Shown one piece after another: positions 1-8,795 of a DNA stretch of 64,000 bases. The notes under the pieces are model-generated. The model had not been told where the DNA came from, searched no databases, and saw only the letters and a program-made list of their open reading frames with translations. Position 1 is the first letter of the stretch, and each line of letters opens with the position of its first letter. Origin of the DNA: Allorhizobium pseudoryzae (GTDB lineage Bacteria > Pseudomonadota > Alphaproteobacteria > Rhizobiales > Rhizobiaceae); the NCBI RefSeq assembly GCF_011046245.1, contig NZ_CP049244.1, positions 930,001 to 994,000 of the forward strand. Direction: 5' to 3'. The position numbers were made by a program, and so were the translations under genes.

Positions 1-150
1 CTTGGCAGCTTCGTTGGATTAACCGCCGCCTTCCTCGCGGGCGGTGCGGTGCTGGTTGCGACCATGTTCGGCTTTTCGGCCTATGCCAGCCACATGGTGC
101 GCGCCAGCGCTGCGAATACAGCGAGTAACCCCAGCCAAAAGGACGACTGA
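1..150 (+). CDS. C-terminal end of a membrane protein (partial)
   Basis: The frame is open from base 1 to the TGA at 148-150. It encodes 49 visible residues: one long hydrophobic segment rich in Gly, Ala, Val and Phe (about residues 4-29), then a short polar tail ending in KDD. This is what the last transmembrane helix and cytoplasmic tail of a permease look like, but the family cannot be named from so little. The next gene starts one base after the stop, so both are probably in one operon, and the protein may be the transporter partner of the two cysteine hydrolases downstream. Confidence 0.6.
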   Translation, partial: LGSFVGLTAAFLAGGAVLVATMFGFSAYASHMVRASAANTASNPSQKDD

Positions 151-151
151 C

Positions 152-913
152 ATGACGGAACGCATATGGGACAAGTATCTCACCGAGCGCGACAAGGCGG
201 TATTCGCAGCCTCCGGCTTCGGCGCCATGGCCGACTGGGGCAAAAGACCGGCCCTGATCATCATCGACGTGAACTATGCCTTCTGCGACGAGGAACCGAA
301 GCCCATTCTGGAAAGCATCAAGAAATGGCGCACGTCTTGCGGCGAGGACGCCTGGGAAGCCATTCCGGTTCTTCAGAAACTGATCGGCGTGTGCCGCGCC
401 AAGGGAATCCCGGTAATCTACACCACCGGCATCCGGCGCGCTGACAACTGGGACTCCGGTTCCTGGAGCTGGAAATCCAGCCGCCGCGGGGAAACCCCGG
501 TGGCGGAGGTGAGCAATCGCGACGGAAACGACATCGTCGATGAGATCGCGCCCGGACCCAGCGATATCGTGGTGCGCAAGCAGAAGCCCTCCGGTTTCGC
601 CGGCACGCCGCTGCAATCCTATCTGCAACTTCTGGGCTGTGACAGCCTGCTCGTCACCGGAACCACCACATCCGGCTGCGTGCGCGCCACCGTTCTCGAC
701 GCGTTTTCGCAGAATTTCCGGCTGACCGTCGTCGAGGATGGCTGCTTCGACCGAAGCCAGGCGAGCCACGCTATCAACCTGTGCGACATGCACGCGAAAT
801 ACGCCAATGTGCGCCCGAGTGGCGAGGTCCTGGATTACCTTGCCACTCTGGACGACGGCATGTTCGAACTGCCGTCCGGCAACGGCATGGCAACCAGAAT
901 GGCTGCCGAATGA
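152..913 (+). CDS. Isochorismatase-family cysteine hydrolase (N-carbamoylsarcosine amidase-like), first of a tandem pair
   Basis: A 253-residue cytoplasmic cysteine hydrolase. The Asp-Lys-Cys triad is visible: Asp39 in LIIIDV, Lys143 in VVRKQKPSGF and the nucleophile Cys176 in TTSGCVRAT, with the GT-rich strand before the Cys. Family members hydrolyse amides such as N-carbamoylsarcosine, nicotinamide or ureidoacrylate; the SGCVRA motif and length fit the N-carbamoylsarcosine-amidase-like group. The ATG at 152 is chosen because AAGGA lies just upstream; the frame is open further 5' but without a ribosome site. The real substrate is unknown. The gene is followed by a paralogue at 980 and an MFS permease, suggesting import and hydrolysis of a small amide. 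Confidence 0.88.
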   Translation: MTERIWDKYLTERDKAVFAASGFGAMADWGKRPALIIIDVNYAFCDEEPKPILESIKKWRTSCGEDAWEAIPVLQKLIGVCRAKGIPVIYTTGIRRADNWDSGSWSWKSSRRGETPVAEVSNRDGNDIVDEIAPGPSDIVVRKQKPSGFAGTPLQSYLQLLGCDSLLVTGTTTSGCVRATVLDAFSQNFRLTVVEDGCFDRSQASHAINLCDMHAKYANVRPSGEVLDYLATLDDGMFELPSGNGMATRMAAE

Positions 914-979
914 CATCTGGCCTCGTCCGCCCGGCCGGGCGAGGCTCTCCCTCATTCACACCTCACAAGGAACACGCGG

Positions 980-1702
980 ATGACCCCCGATCGCTTCGAG
1001 GACCACGCCTGGGCGGATATAGTTCCCGCCGACCTGATAGAACTTTATGCCCCTTATCAGCGCGAAACCTTCGTCGGACCACGTCCGGCACTCGTCCTGA
1101 TCGATCTCTACAACCTCGCCTACCGGGGAGGTGCGGTGCCGCCCGCGAGCCTGTTGGACCAGTATCCGAGCAGCTGCGGCATCTATGCGCATCAAGCGAT
1201 CGAGCCAACGAAACGGTTAATCGCGGCAGCGCGTGCGGCGGGCGTGCCGATCTTCTACTGTACCTCCGACCACCGTCCCATGGCCTCTCCGAAGGGCGTT
1301 GGGGCCACGCGGCGCAAAAAGCCTGCCGCCGCCGAGCGCTTGCCGGACGACTTTGAGATCTGGCAGGATTTCGCGCCCCAGGATGGCGATATCATCATCC
1401 GCAAGCAACGCGCCAGCATCTTTCAGGGAACACCGCTGGTCTCGCACCTGAATCTCTTAGGCGTACAGAGCCTCATCGTCTGCGGCGAAAGCACCAGCGG
1501 CTGCGTCCGGGCAAGCTGCGTCGATGGCTATTCGAACGGGCTGCATGTGAGCCTGGTCGAGGAATGCACCTATGACCGGCATGAACTGGTCCACAAGATG
1601 AACCTATTCGACCTGCACCACAAATATGCCGACGTGATGCATGTAGAAGAGGTGGTCGCGCACCTGACATCGCTTGAACCGACCCGGATGGCCGCCGAAT
1701 AA
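980..1702 (+). CDS. Isochorismatase-family cysteine hydrolase, second of a tandem pair
   Basis: A 240-residue paralogue of the gene at 152. The triad is again intact: Asp42 in LVLIDLY, Lys142 in IIRKQRAS and Cys175 in STSGCVRAS. Similarity to its neighbour is strongest around the active site (RKQ...GTPL and SGCVRA) and in the C-terminal DRxxxxHxxNLxDxHxKYADV-like stretch, while the middle loop differs, so the two probably act on related but different amides. Start ATG follows AAGGA at 967-971. The 66-base gap to the first copy and same strand suggest one transcript. Confidence 0.88.
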   Translation: MTPDRFEDHAWADIVPADLIELYAPYQRETFVGPRPALVLIDLYNLAYRGGAVPPASLLDQYPSSCGIYAHQAIEPTKRLIAAARAAGVPIFYCTSDHRPMASPKGVGATRRKKPAAAERLPDDFEIWQDFAPQDGDIIIRKQRASIFQGTPLVSHLNLLGVQSLIVCGESTSGCVRASCVDGYSNGLHVSLVEECTYDRHELVHKMNLFDLHHKYADVMHVEEVVAHLTSLEPTRMAAE

Positions 1703-1758
1703 GGTGCTGCGGACATGCGTACCACGCGAAGATCGATGTCCATTGCGAGCCCATCCCC

Positions 1759-3021
1759 ATGACCTCACCTGATACGACGACGGACGTCGAATCGACGCCG
1801 TCTCCAGCCGTGCGCAACGGAACGTTCTCAGCGCTCGGCTACCGCAATTACCGCCTGTTCTGGTACGGCAACTCGATCTCCTTCGTCGGCGATTGGCTGG
1901 ACCAGATTGCGCTCAACTGGCTGGTGATCTCGACCACCAACGACCCGGTGATGCTCGGCCTCGTCAATCTGTGCCGAGGGCTGCCGATCATGCTGTTTGC
2001 AATGTTCGGCGGCGTCGTGGCCGACCGGATCGACCGGCGGACGATGCTCATCTGGACGCAGGCGCTCGCCATGTGCGTCGCCATCGGCCTTGCCTGCGTC
2101 GTGGCCTTTTTCAATGCCTCGATCTGGCTCATCCTGGTGCTCGCGGTGTGCCGTGGCATGATCGTGTCGTTCAACCTGCCGGCCCGCCATTCGCTGGTCT
2201 ATCAGCTGGTACCGCATGCTGCGATGGCAAGTGCGGTCTCGCTGAATTCCATCACGCTCAACCTCGCCAAGATCATCGGACCGCTCGCTTCGGCGGCACT
2301 GATCGCGAGCTTCGGCATCACGACCTGCTTCATCGCCAACGCACTCAGCTTCACGGTGGTGATGGCGATGTTGCTGATGCTCGATCTGCCGCCGCAGAAG
2401 GTGACGCGCAAGCAGGAAAGCTTCCTGGCGAGCCTTGCCGGCGGGTTTGCCTATATGGGCCGTGAACCTATCCTTCTGATGCTGGTTCTCGTGGCCCTGG
2501 TTCCGACCTTCTTCTGCCAGCCCTATATCCAGTTCCTTGCGGTTTTTGCCGCGCAGGTCTTTCATACTGGCGCCAGCGGCCTCGGCCTGATGACGGCACT
2601 CGCGGCGGCCGGATCGATCTGCGGCGGCCTGCTGGCAAGCCGCCTGCAACGGGATGCACGGCGCGGCTCGACCATGCTGATCTTCATGGCCGGCTTCGGC
2701 GCCTCGCTGATCCTGTTCTCGATGGCGCCGACGATGTATGTGGCGATCCCGGTGCTGTTTGCGGCGGGCGCGATGCACATTGCCTACAATTCGTCGAACA
2801 ACACCATTCTGCAGCTGACGGTGGATGATGCCTATCGGGGCCGGGTCCTGTCATCGCTCTTCATGACGCGGGGTCTGATGCCGCTGGGCACGGCCACCAT
2901 GGCGCTTTTGTCGACTGTGACAGGGCCGCGGCTTGCCATGGCGCTGATGGCCTTCGTCGTCGTGGCCTTTGCGGCTGTGCTGTGGGCGAGGATGCCGAAA
3001 CTGCGCCAATTGCGGGTGTGA
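1759..3021 (+). CDS. MFS transporter (EntS/MFS_3-like)
   Basis: A 420-residue inner-membrane protein with about 12 hydrophobic segments and a short polar N-terminus. The first helix region reads FVGDWLDQIALNWLVI, typical of the MFS_3 group that includes EntS-like exporters. A basic cytoplasmic loop ADRIDRRT sits between helices 2 and 3, the usual MFS signature site. It lies 56 bases after the second cysteine hydrolase and is probably co-transcribed, so it may move the substrate or product of those hydrolases; direction of transport cannot be read from sequence. Only a weak ribosome site precedes the ATG. It converges on the gene at 3049-4881 with 27 bases between the stops. Confidence 0.85.
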   Translation: MTSPDTTTDVESTPSPAVRNGTFSALGYRNYRLFWYGNSISFVGDWLDQIALNWLVISTTNDPVMLGLVNLCRGLPIMLFAMFGGVVADRIDRRTMLIWTQALAMCVAIGLACVVAFFNASIWLILVLAVCRGMIVSFNLPARHSLVYQLVPHAAMASAVSLNSITLNLAKIIGPLASAALIASFGITTCFIANALSFTVVMAMLLMLDLPPQKVTRKQESFLASLAGGFAYMGREPILLMLVLVALVPTFFCQPYIQFLAVFAAQVFHTGASGLGLMTALAAAGSICGGLLASRLQRDARRGSTMLIFMAGFGASLILFSMAPTMYVAIPVLFAAGAMHIAYNSSNNTILQLTVDDAYRGRVLSSLFMTRGLMPLGTATMALLSTVTGPRLAMALMAFVVVAFAAVLWARMPKLRQLRV

Positions 3022-3048
3022 AGGATACCCCATTTGCGAAAGTGAGTG

Positions 3049-4881
3049 CTAACACATCACCAGATGGCCATCTGCAACGGTACGGTAGCTTCGCGTCGGC
3101 AGAACTGCCTCGATCGGGCGGATCGGGCTCATCAGCTCGTCGACAGCCATGTTGCGCCTCTGTCGGCGTCGCGATGGGTCGGGCACGGGAACGGCGGAGA
3201 GCAGCTTTTTCGTATAGTCGTGCTGCGGATTGCTGAAGACGGCAGCGCGCGGGCCGATCTCGACAATCTCGCCGAGATACATGACGGCCACCCGGTGACT
3301 GGCCCGCTCGACGACCGACATGTCGTGGCTGACGAACAGGAAGGCGAGATCGAGTTCTGCCTGCAGGTCCAGCATCAGGTTGATCACCTGCGCCTTGATC
3401 GATACATCCAGCGCCGAGACACTTTCATCGGCAACGATGACGCGGGGGCGAAGGGCAAGCGCGCGGGCAATGCAGATGCGCTGCCTCTGGCCGCCGGAAA
3501 ACTCATGCGGAAAGCGTTTCGCCATGTCGGCGCTCAGCCCCACCTTGATCAGGAGATCGGCCACCACCTCCCGTGCATCCCGGGCGGATCCCATGCGGTG
3601 TTCCAGATAGGGTTCGGCAATCGCCTGGCCGATGGTCATGCGCGGGTTGAGCGCGGCGAACGGGTCCTGGAAGATCATCTGCACCGATTTGCGCATCTGG
3701 CGGATGTCGCGCTGCCCGAGTGTCAGCATGTCGCGGCCATCGACCATCACCGAGCCTGAATCGGGTTCGATCAGCCGCATGATGGCGCGGCCCGTGGTGG
3801 ATTTGCCGCAACCGGATTCGCCGACCAGCGACAGGGTTTCGCCGGCCATCAGATCAAAGGAGACATTTTCCACGGCGTGCACGCGTCCGACCAGGCGGCC
3901 AAGCGCACCGGCATGAATATCAAAGCGTTTCGTCAGCCCCTTCACTTCAAGGACCGGACGTGTCGTATCGACGGTGTCCGAGACCTCCACAGCCTCGCCC
4001 GCCACGCCTGTCCCTGGATCGACAACGGGAAAGCGCAAAGGTCGGACGTGTCCCTGCATGGAGCCCAGCACCGGAACAGCGGCAAGCAGGGCACGCGTGT
4101 AAGGATGCTGGCCGCGATGGAAGATGTCAGCGGTCGCGCCGGTTTCCACCTGCTCGCCGCGATACATCACGACCGTGCGATCGGCGATCTCGGCCACCAC
4201 TCCCATGTCATGGGTGATGAAGAGAACCGACATGCCGTCCTCCTCCTGCAGCTCCTTGATCAGGTCGAGTATCTGGCCCTGGATGGTGACGTCGAGCGCC
4301 GTCGTCGGCTCGTCGGCGATCAGCAGTTTCGGGCGCGAGGCAAGCGCCATGGCGATCATCACACGCTGGCGCATGCCGCCGGAGAACCGGTGCGGATATT
4401 CATCGAAGCGCGAGGCGGCGGAGGGAATGCGGACTTTTTCCAGAAGCCGGATGGTCTCTGCCCGCGCCTCGCTGAACGACATGCTGCCATGGCATAGCAG
4501 CGCCTCCGAAATCTGGTCGCCAATGGTGAAGAGCGGATTGAGCGATGTCATCGGCTCTTGGAAAATCATGGCGATTTCATTGCCGCGCACCTTCCGCATC
4601 TCCCGCTCCGGCAATGTCAGCAGGTCGCGACCGGCAAGCCGCACCCGGCCTTCGATACGGCTCATCGAAGGGTCGAGAAGTCGCATCACCGACAGGGAGG
4701 TGACGCTTTTGCCAGAACCGCTTTCGCCGACGATCGCAACCGTTTCGCCCGCGGCCACCTCGAAGGATACGGTCTTGACGACCGGACGCCAGGCGCCGTC
4801 CGTCATGAAGGACGTGGTCAGATCGTCCACCTTCAGGATGGGCATCTGTTCGCTTGCGGCCATTGTCGTGTCTTGCATCAT
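3049..4881 (-). CDS. Fused dipeptide/oligopeptide ABC transporter ATPase (two nucleotide-binding domains)
   Basis: A 610-residue protein carrying both ATPases of an Opp/Dpp-type importer in one chain, as in GsiA. Domain 1 has Walker A GESGSGKS (residues 52-59), signature FSGGM and Walker B with DEPTTALD; domain 2 has Walker A GESGCGKST (354-362), signature FSGGQRQR and DESVSALD. After domain 1 there is the HPYTRALL motif of this family. Start at the first of two adjacent ATG codons, behind AGGGGACGAG. It lies downstream of the SelA-like gene with 46 bases between them. Its membrane partners are probably the permeases at 8796-10612, which have no ATPase of their own. The second domain has DES where DEP is usual. 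Confidence 0.9.
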   Translation of the reverse strand: MMQDTTMAASEQMPILKVDDLTTSFMTDGAWRPVVKTVSFEVAAGETVAIVGESGSGKSVTSLSVMRLLDPSMSRIEGRVRLAGRDLLTLPEREMRKVRGNEIAMIFQEPMTSLNPLFTIGDQISEALLCHGSMSFSEARAETIRLLEKVRIPSAASRFDEYPHRFSGGMRQRVMIAMALASRPKLLIADEPTTALDVTIQGQILDLIKELQEEDGMSVLFITHDMGVVAEIADRTVVMYRGEQVETGATADIFHRGQHPYTRALLAAVPVLGSMQGHVRPLRFPVVDPGTGVAGEAVEVSDTVDTTRPVLEVKGLTKRFDIHAGALGRLVGRVHAVENVSFDLMAGETLSLVGESGCGKSTTGRAIMRLIEPDSGSVMVDGRDMLTLGQRDIRQMRKSVQMIFQDPFAALNPRMTIGQAIAEPYLEHRMGSARDAREVVADLLIKVGLSADMAKRFPHEFSGGQRQRICIARALALRPRVIVADESVSALDVSIKAQVINLMLDLQAELDLAFLFVSHDMSVVERASHRVAVMYLGEIVEIGPRAAVFSNPQHDYTKKLLSAVPVPDPSRRRQRRNMAVDELMSPIRPIEAVLPTRSYRTVADGHLVMC

Positions 4882-4927
4882 CTCTCGTCCCCTGACGTCC
4901 TCGTCCGACTGGTGCGCGCGGTCCGCC

Positions 4928-6124
4928 TCAGTCCGGCCAGCGCAGCATGCCGTCAAAGCGGTGACGGCTGAGGTCCTCGATGGGTGTCGCGATGATGTCG
5001 TTCGAGGCCCTGGCCTTGTCCAGTTCCGCGGAAAGGCGCTCGGCCACCACCAATTCCTCGCCCGGATGCAGGTTGCAGGGGTCGAGGTAGAAGTAGTTGT
5101 GTTCCGCCTCGTGGTCGCGCACGATGATGGGAGGGCTGCCGGCGCGAAGTGCGGCTGCCAGATCCCAGGCCGTGATATGGGCCTCATGTGGATTGATGAT
5201 CACCCGCAGGCGATCGAGCGGATTGTCGGTCGGGTCGGGTTCGATCAGCGCGGTTACACCGGGGCGGCCCATCAGTGTCTCGCTCCAGAGGGCGAGATAA
5301 CCGGTTTCGCGCGCCCGCACGGCGTCGTGATCCCGCGTCTCCCAGGCTTCGAGCGCCGCCATCACGCCATAAATGCTTTCCTTGCCCACCTTCATGCCGC
5401 GGCCGATGCCCATGTTCTGCAGGAAGGCATTGCGCACCAGGTCCTTGCGGCCGGCAACGATGCCGGTTGTCGGGCCACCGAGAAACTTGTGGCCTGAATA
5501 AAGCGCCACGTCCGCACCGGCCGCCAGGAATTTCCGCAGGTCATATTCCGAGGCGGCATCGACGATCACCGGAATGCCTTGAGCATGGGCAATCTCGACG
5601 AATTCGGTGAGATGCAAAAGCCCGTAATCGACGACATGGTGGGAGACGACGTAGACGGCGGCCGCGGTGCGTTCGTTGATGGCGTTTTCCATGTGGTACC
5701 GGTGGGTCGAGGTGGCCTGGCCGATTATCACCACCTTGCCGCCTGCAAGCCGGATGGACTGATCGACGGGCGCGCCGTAGCTCACCACATGGCCCATCTG
5801 TACCAGGACCTCGTTCTTCTCCGGCGCGACATCGGGAAGACGCTCGATGGCAAGCAGGTCCGGTCCGGTAATGGCGCCGGCGACGGCAAGGCTGATGCCC
5901 GCAGAGCATGACGCCGTCACGAAGCCTGCCTCGCCCCCCGTCAATCGGGCGATGACCGCGCTTGCCTTGCGCTGCAGATCATTGACCTCAACGAAATGCG
6001 GCAGGATCTCCGCCATGGCTGCCACGGCCTCGGGAACCACGATGGAGGCGCCAAGGCTCGTCATCGTGCCGGATACGTTGATGACCGGCCGCAGGCCGAG
6101 CCGTGTGCGAAGATCGTTGGACAT
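4928..6124 (-). CDS. SelA/DgaE-like PLP-dependent enzyme
   Basis: A 398-residue fold-type I PLP enzyme of the SelA-like group. The PLP lysine is Lys213 in [11 protein letters not shown], with the aspartate of IVDAAS (about residue 189) placed to bind the pyridine nitrogen. Relatives include D-glucosaminate-6-phosphate ammonia-lyase (DgaE) and uncharacterised partners of COG3964 amidohydrolases. It is therefore more likely a lyase or racemase acting on an amino acid or amino-sugar acid than a selenocysteine synthase; no selenium genes are nearby. Start ATG at 6124 has GGAG nine bases upstream; an in-frame ATG further 5' has no ribosome site. Divergent from the IclR gene across 96 bases holding an AT-rich palindrome. 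Confidence 0.82.
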   Translation of the reverse strand: MSNDLRTRLGLRPVINVSGTMTSLGASIVVPEAVAAMAEILPHFVEVNDLQRKASAVIARLTGGEAGFVTASCSAGISLAVAGAITGPDLLAIERLPDVAPEKNEVLVQMGHVVSYGAPVDQSIRLAGGKVVIIGQATSTHRYHMENAINERTAAAVYVVSHHVVDYGLLHLTEFVEIAHAQGIPVIVDAASEYDLRKFLAAGADVALYSGHKFLGGPTTGIVAGRKDLVRNAFLQNMGIGRGMKVGKESIYGVMAALEAWETRDHDAVRARETGYLALWSETLMGRPGVTALIEPDPTDNPLDRLRVIINPHEAHITAWDLAAALRAGSPPIIVRDHEAEHNYFYLDPCNLHPGEELVVAERLSAELDKARASNDIIATPIEDLSRHRFDGMLRWPD

Positions 6125-6169
6125 GGTCAAATTCTCCTGATCTGGCGGCATGCGGGTCGCTATCGACAG

Positions 6170-6191
6170 CTATGCCATAATAATATAATAG
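6170..6191. promoter_or_regulatory. AT-rich imperfect palindrome between SelA-like and IclR genes (candidate operator)
   Basis: A 22-base imperfect inverted repeat with CTAT at one end and ATAG at the other; 7 of 11 base pairs match and the core is almost only A and T. It is the only AT-rich stretch in the 96-base divergent promoter region. IclR regulators commonly bind such sites in the shared promoter with their target, so autoregulation plus control of the enzyme and ATPase genes is plausible. Confidence 0.4.
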
Positions 6192-6220
6192 CTTCTCGAA
6201 ATCCTCCGAGGAGCATCGTC

Positions 6221-7051
6221 GTGTCATCCCAAGCGTCCAGCCCTGTTTCTGTCTCCGATGCGGCTTTGCAGGAGGAGGGGGAAAAGACCACCCGCCGCAG
6301 CCGTGTCAGCGGTATCGACCGGGCGCTGCAGGTCATCGACCATCTTTATGAGACGGGCGCGCCGTCGGGCGCCTATGCCATCGCCAAGGCGATCGGCGCG
6401 CCGCTCTCGACGGTCTACGTGATCATCGAAGATCTGGTCGAAAAGCAGATGTTGACCCGCAGTGCCGACAACGCGATCTGGTTGGGCCCGAGGCTTTACC
6501 ATTATGGCCTTGCCTATGCCCGGTCGCTGGATTTCATGAGTGTCGCGACCCATGAAATGCATGACCTGTGCCGGCAGGTTGGCGAGACCGTACAATTGTG
6601 CGGGCGCGACGGTGACCATATGCTGGTCTTGGCGATGGCCGATGGTCCGAGCCATTTCCAGTTCGCGTCCCGGGTTGGAACCCGCGTCCCGTTGAACTGG
6701 ACGGCGTCCGGGCGACTGCTTGCCGGCCATCTTCCGCCGGAGGAGCGTCGCGAACTTTTTCGCCGCTGCGCCCGCATTTCGCCCACCGGTCGGGCGGAGG
6801 TGGATGCCGTCACGCTGTGCGACGCGGCCGGCAAGGCATTCGAACAGCGCCTTTCCGTCCAAGTTGCCGAATCCGATTACGCCGTCGCCTGCATCGCGGC
6901 CCCCATCGTCAACGACGCGGGCAGTTGCGTTGCCACCATCTCGATCGTGCTGCCCGAGCAGAAGGTGAAGGGCGAGGACAATCTCTACGCCGAGAGCGTC
7001 AAAGCTTCGGCGGCCAAGATCGAAAAGATGATGGGCTGGCGTAACCACTGA
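6221..7051 (+). CDS. IclR-family transcriptional regulator
   Basis: A 276-residue regulator. The N-terminal winged helix-turn-helix (about residues 28-90) begins SGIDRALQVIDHL and contains APLSTVYVIIEDLV; the rest is the IclR effector domain (RVGTRVPLNWTASGRLLAG and VACIAAPIVN are typical). The start is GTG at 6221 behind GAGGAG; upstream in-frame codons run into the promoter of the divergent gene. IclR proteins are dimeric or tetrameric and usually sense a pathway intermediate. Its place between the two transcription units of block B suggests it controls the transporter, SelA-like enzyme and amidohydrolase. It ends 8 bases from the convergent RidA gene. Confidence 0.9.
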   Translation: MSSQASSPVSVSDAALQEEGEKTTRRSRVSGIDRALQVIDHLYETGAPSGAYAIAKAIGAPLSTVYVIIEDLVEKQMLTRSADNAIWLGPRLYHYGLAYARSLDFMSVATHEMHDLCRQVGETVQLCGRDGDHMLVLAMADGPSHFQFASRVGTRVPLNWTASGRLLAGHLPPEERRELFRRCARISPTGRAEVDAVTLCDAAGKAFEQRLSVQVAESDYAVACIAAPIVNDAGSCVATISIVLPEQKVKGEDNLYAESVKASAAKIEKMMGWRNH

Positions 7052-7059
7052 CACGGCCT

Positions 7060-7557
7060 TCAATCCCTCAGCGCCACGATGGCCTCGATTTCCACGGTGA
7101 TATTGCCGGGGAGCGAACCAAAACCGACCGCCGAGCGGGCATGCCGACCAGCGGCCCCGAACACATCGAGAAACAGGTCGGAGCAACCGTTGATGACTTT
7201 GGGGTGATCGAGGAAATCCGGCACGGCATTGACCATGCCGAGGAGTTTGACCACCTGCTTGACGCGGGAAAGATCCCCCAGCGCATCCTGCATCACGGCA
7301 ATGAGGTTGATACCGACGAGGCGGGCATGGCGATAGGCTTCCTCGACGCTCACATCGCCACCAACCTTGCCGGCGTGCAGGTGACCGTTTTCGTCCAGCG
7401 GTCCCTGGCCGGAGAGGTAGAGCATTTTGCCTTCAACGACATGCGTGACGAAATTCGCAATCGGCGGCGGCGGCGGCGGCAGGCTGATGCCGAGCGAGGC
7501 GAGCCGGTCATAGGCCGTCTGCTGCGGATCAGGATCGGACATACGGGGATGGGTCAA
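7060..7557 (-). CDS. RidA (YjgF/YER057c)-family protein
   Basis: A 165-residue member of the RidA family, whose founder hydrolyses reactive enamine/imine products of PLP enzymes. The family arginine is visible in HARSAVGFGSLP, followed by NITVEIEAIV. A proline run near residues 27-32 and the LYLSGQGP strand match the longer RidA subgroup. The start is taken as TTG at 7557 because AAGGAG lies 5 bases upstream; the first in-frame ATG (7542) is 20 bases from that site. Being last in an operon with an amidohydrolase, and near a SelA-like PLP enzyme, it may clear enamines made by that enzyme. Confidence 0.85.
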   Translation of the reverse strand: MTHPRMSDPDPQQTAYDRLASLGISLPPPPPPIANFVTHVVEGKMLYLSGQGPLDENGHLHAGKVGGDVSVEEAYRHARLVGINLIAVMQDALGDLSRVKQVVKLLGMVNAVPDFLDHPKVINGCSDLFLDVFGAAGRHARSAVGFGSLPGNITVEIEAIVALRD

Positions 7558-7585
7558 AACAACTCCTTGATGCGAAATCGCGCGT

Positions 7586-8794
7586 TTACCGCCACGAATA
7601 ACCATGGCTGTGGCGGACCAGCTTGCGGGCGCGCGGTATGTAGCGTGAGGCGGCGATGGCTTCGGCACCGATAACCGCGTAGCGCGGTTCGAACAGCCGC
7701 GTGAGGCGAGACACGTCGCCATTGCTGTCGGTGGCTTCGAGGTCGGCATCGACGAGATCGAAAATGGTGAAATCGGCACGGGCGCCGACGCTCAGACGGT
7801 CCTCCATCGACAGCTTGATGGCCGAAGCGGGCGCGAGCGTCACGGCCTCCACCACCTTCTCGAACGGCATGCCGACGCTGAGCAGCTTCGACATGGTGGT
7901 GGCCAGATCCCAGACCGGGAAGTTCATCGAGTGGCCATGCAGATCCGTCGAAATCGAAAACGGCAGGAGGCCGCGCGCGATCGCCGCTTCCGCCACCTTG
8001 AAGGAGAAGGAGGCGCCGCCATGGCCGATATCGAGGCGGATGCCTTCGGATGCGCAGCGTTCCGCCAGGTTGAACAGGTCCTCGTCCTCCATGATCGAGG
8101 AGCCCGCCTTGCCGTTGAAGCAGTGCGTGACGATGTCACCGGGGCCGAGGATTTCCAGCACCTCGTCGTAAAGGGCCGGCGGCTCGCCGACATGCACCAT
8201 CATCGGGATCTTGAGGATCTTGGCGATCTTCTTGCCGAGCTTGACCGGTGTCACGCCCCACGAACCGGTGATCACGTGGCTGGCTCTCACCTTCAGGCCG
8301 ACGATATGTTCGCTGTTGTCGGCATAGCATTCCAGGATGCGGTCGAGGTCGATATCCTTGATGTCGCGCAGTTCCGGTACACGGTTGCAGGCGACAAGCC
8401 CGATCGAGCCGAGGTTGAGGAAAGCCTTGATGCGTTCGCGCGAGGGTTCGATGATGTATTCGCGAAAGCCGTGGAAATTGGCTTCTCCCGCCGATCCTGC
8501 ATCGACAAGCGTGGTGACGCCGCGTTCCGCCCCGCATTCGGAGGGGCGAATGGAAATGTCGGTTCCGCCGTGCCAGATGTGGACATGCAGATCGATCCAG
8601 CCCGGAGAGATGTAGGCGCCGGCGCCATCGATCACGGTGGCATCGGGCGGCTGAGGCAGGTCTTCTCCGATGGCGGCAATACGGCCATCGGAACCGATGA
8701 GGATGGCGGTTGTCTTTGCCGCGGCAGGGGTGGCAAACGCCATCGGCCTGATGTTCTTGAGGAGGAGAGGCTTGAGCACTGTGCTGTCGGCCAT
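7586..8794 (-). CDS. COG3964 amidohydrolase/deacetylase
   Basis: A 402-residue metal-dependent hydrolase of the amidohydrolase superfamily. The ligands can be read: HVH at residues 70-72, bridging Lys168 in VGLKVRAS, His201 in MMVHVGEP, His224 in VTHCF and Asp284 in ISTDLHGH, giving a binuclear site. COG3964 proteins are often mislabelled dihydroorotase or adenine deaminase; two studied members (Atu3266 and Oant2987) instead hydrolyse acetyl-(R)-mandelate-type esters. The physiological substrate is therefore open. The ATG follows the permease stop by one base, and the gene precedes ridA, so it is translated as part of the transporter operon. Confidence 0.85.
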   Translation of the reverse strand: MADSTVLKPLLLKNIRPMAFATPAAAKTTAILIGSDGRIAAIGEDLPQPPDATVIDGAGAYISPGWIDLHVHIWHGGTDISIRPSECGAERGVTTLVDAGSAGEANFHGFREYIIEPSRERIKAFLNLGSIGLVACNRVPELRDIKDIDLDRILECYADNSEHIVGLKVRASHVITGSWGVTPVKLGKKIAKILKIPMMVHVGEPPALYDEVLEILGPGDIVTHCFNGKAGSSIMEDEDLFNLAERCASEGIRLDIGHGGASFSFKVAEAAIARGLLPFSISTDLHGHSMNFPVWDLATTMSKLLSVGMPFEKVVEAVTLAPASAIKLSMEDRLSVGARADFTIFDLVDADLEATDSNGDVSRLTRLFEPRYAVIGAEAIAASRYIPRARKLVRHSHGYSWR

Positions 8795-8795
8795 G

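Noticed and set aside
3065..3078. CAGATGGCCATCTG palindrome near the end of the fused ATPase gene
   Set aside because: It lies inside the coding sequence and there is no T-run; likely coincidental codon content.
4124..5497. 457-codon + frame across the ATPase and SelA-like genes
   Set aside because: It crosses two genuine minus-strand genes and the gap between them; product has no family features.
4928..6124. Selenocysteine synthase (SelA)
   Set aside because: No SelB, SelD or tRNA-Sec in the window and the context is catabolic; the fold is shared with DgaE-like enzymes.
7586..8794. Dihydroorotase or adenine deaminase call
   Set aside because: Motifs fit COG3964, whose studied members hydrolyse acyl esters rather than dihydroorotate or adenine.
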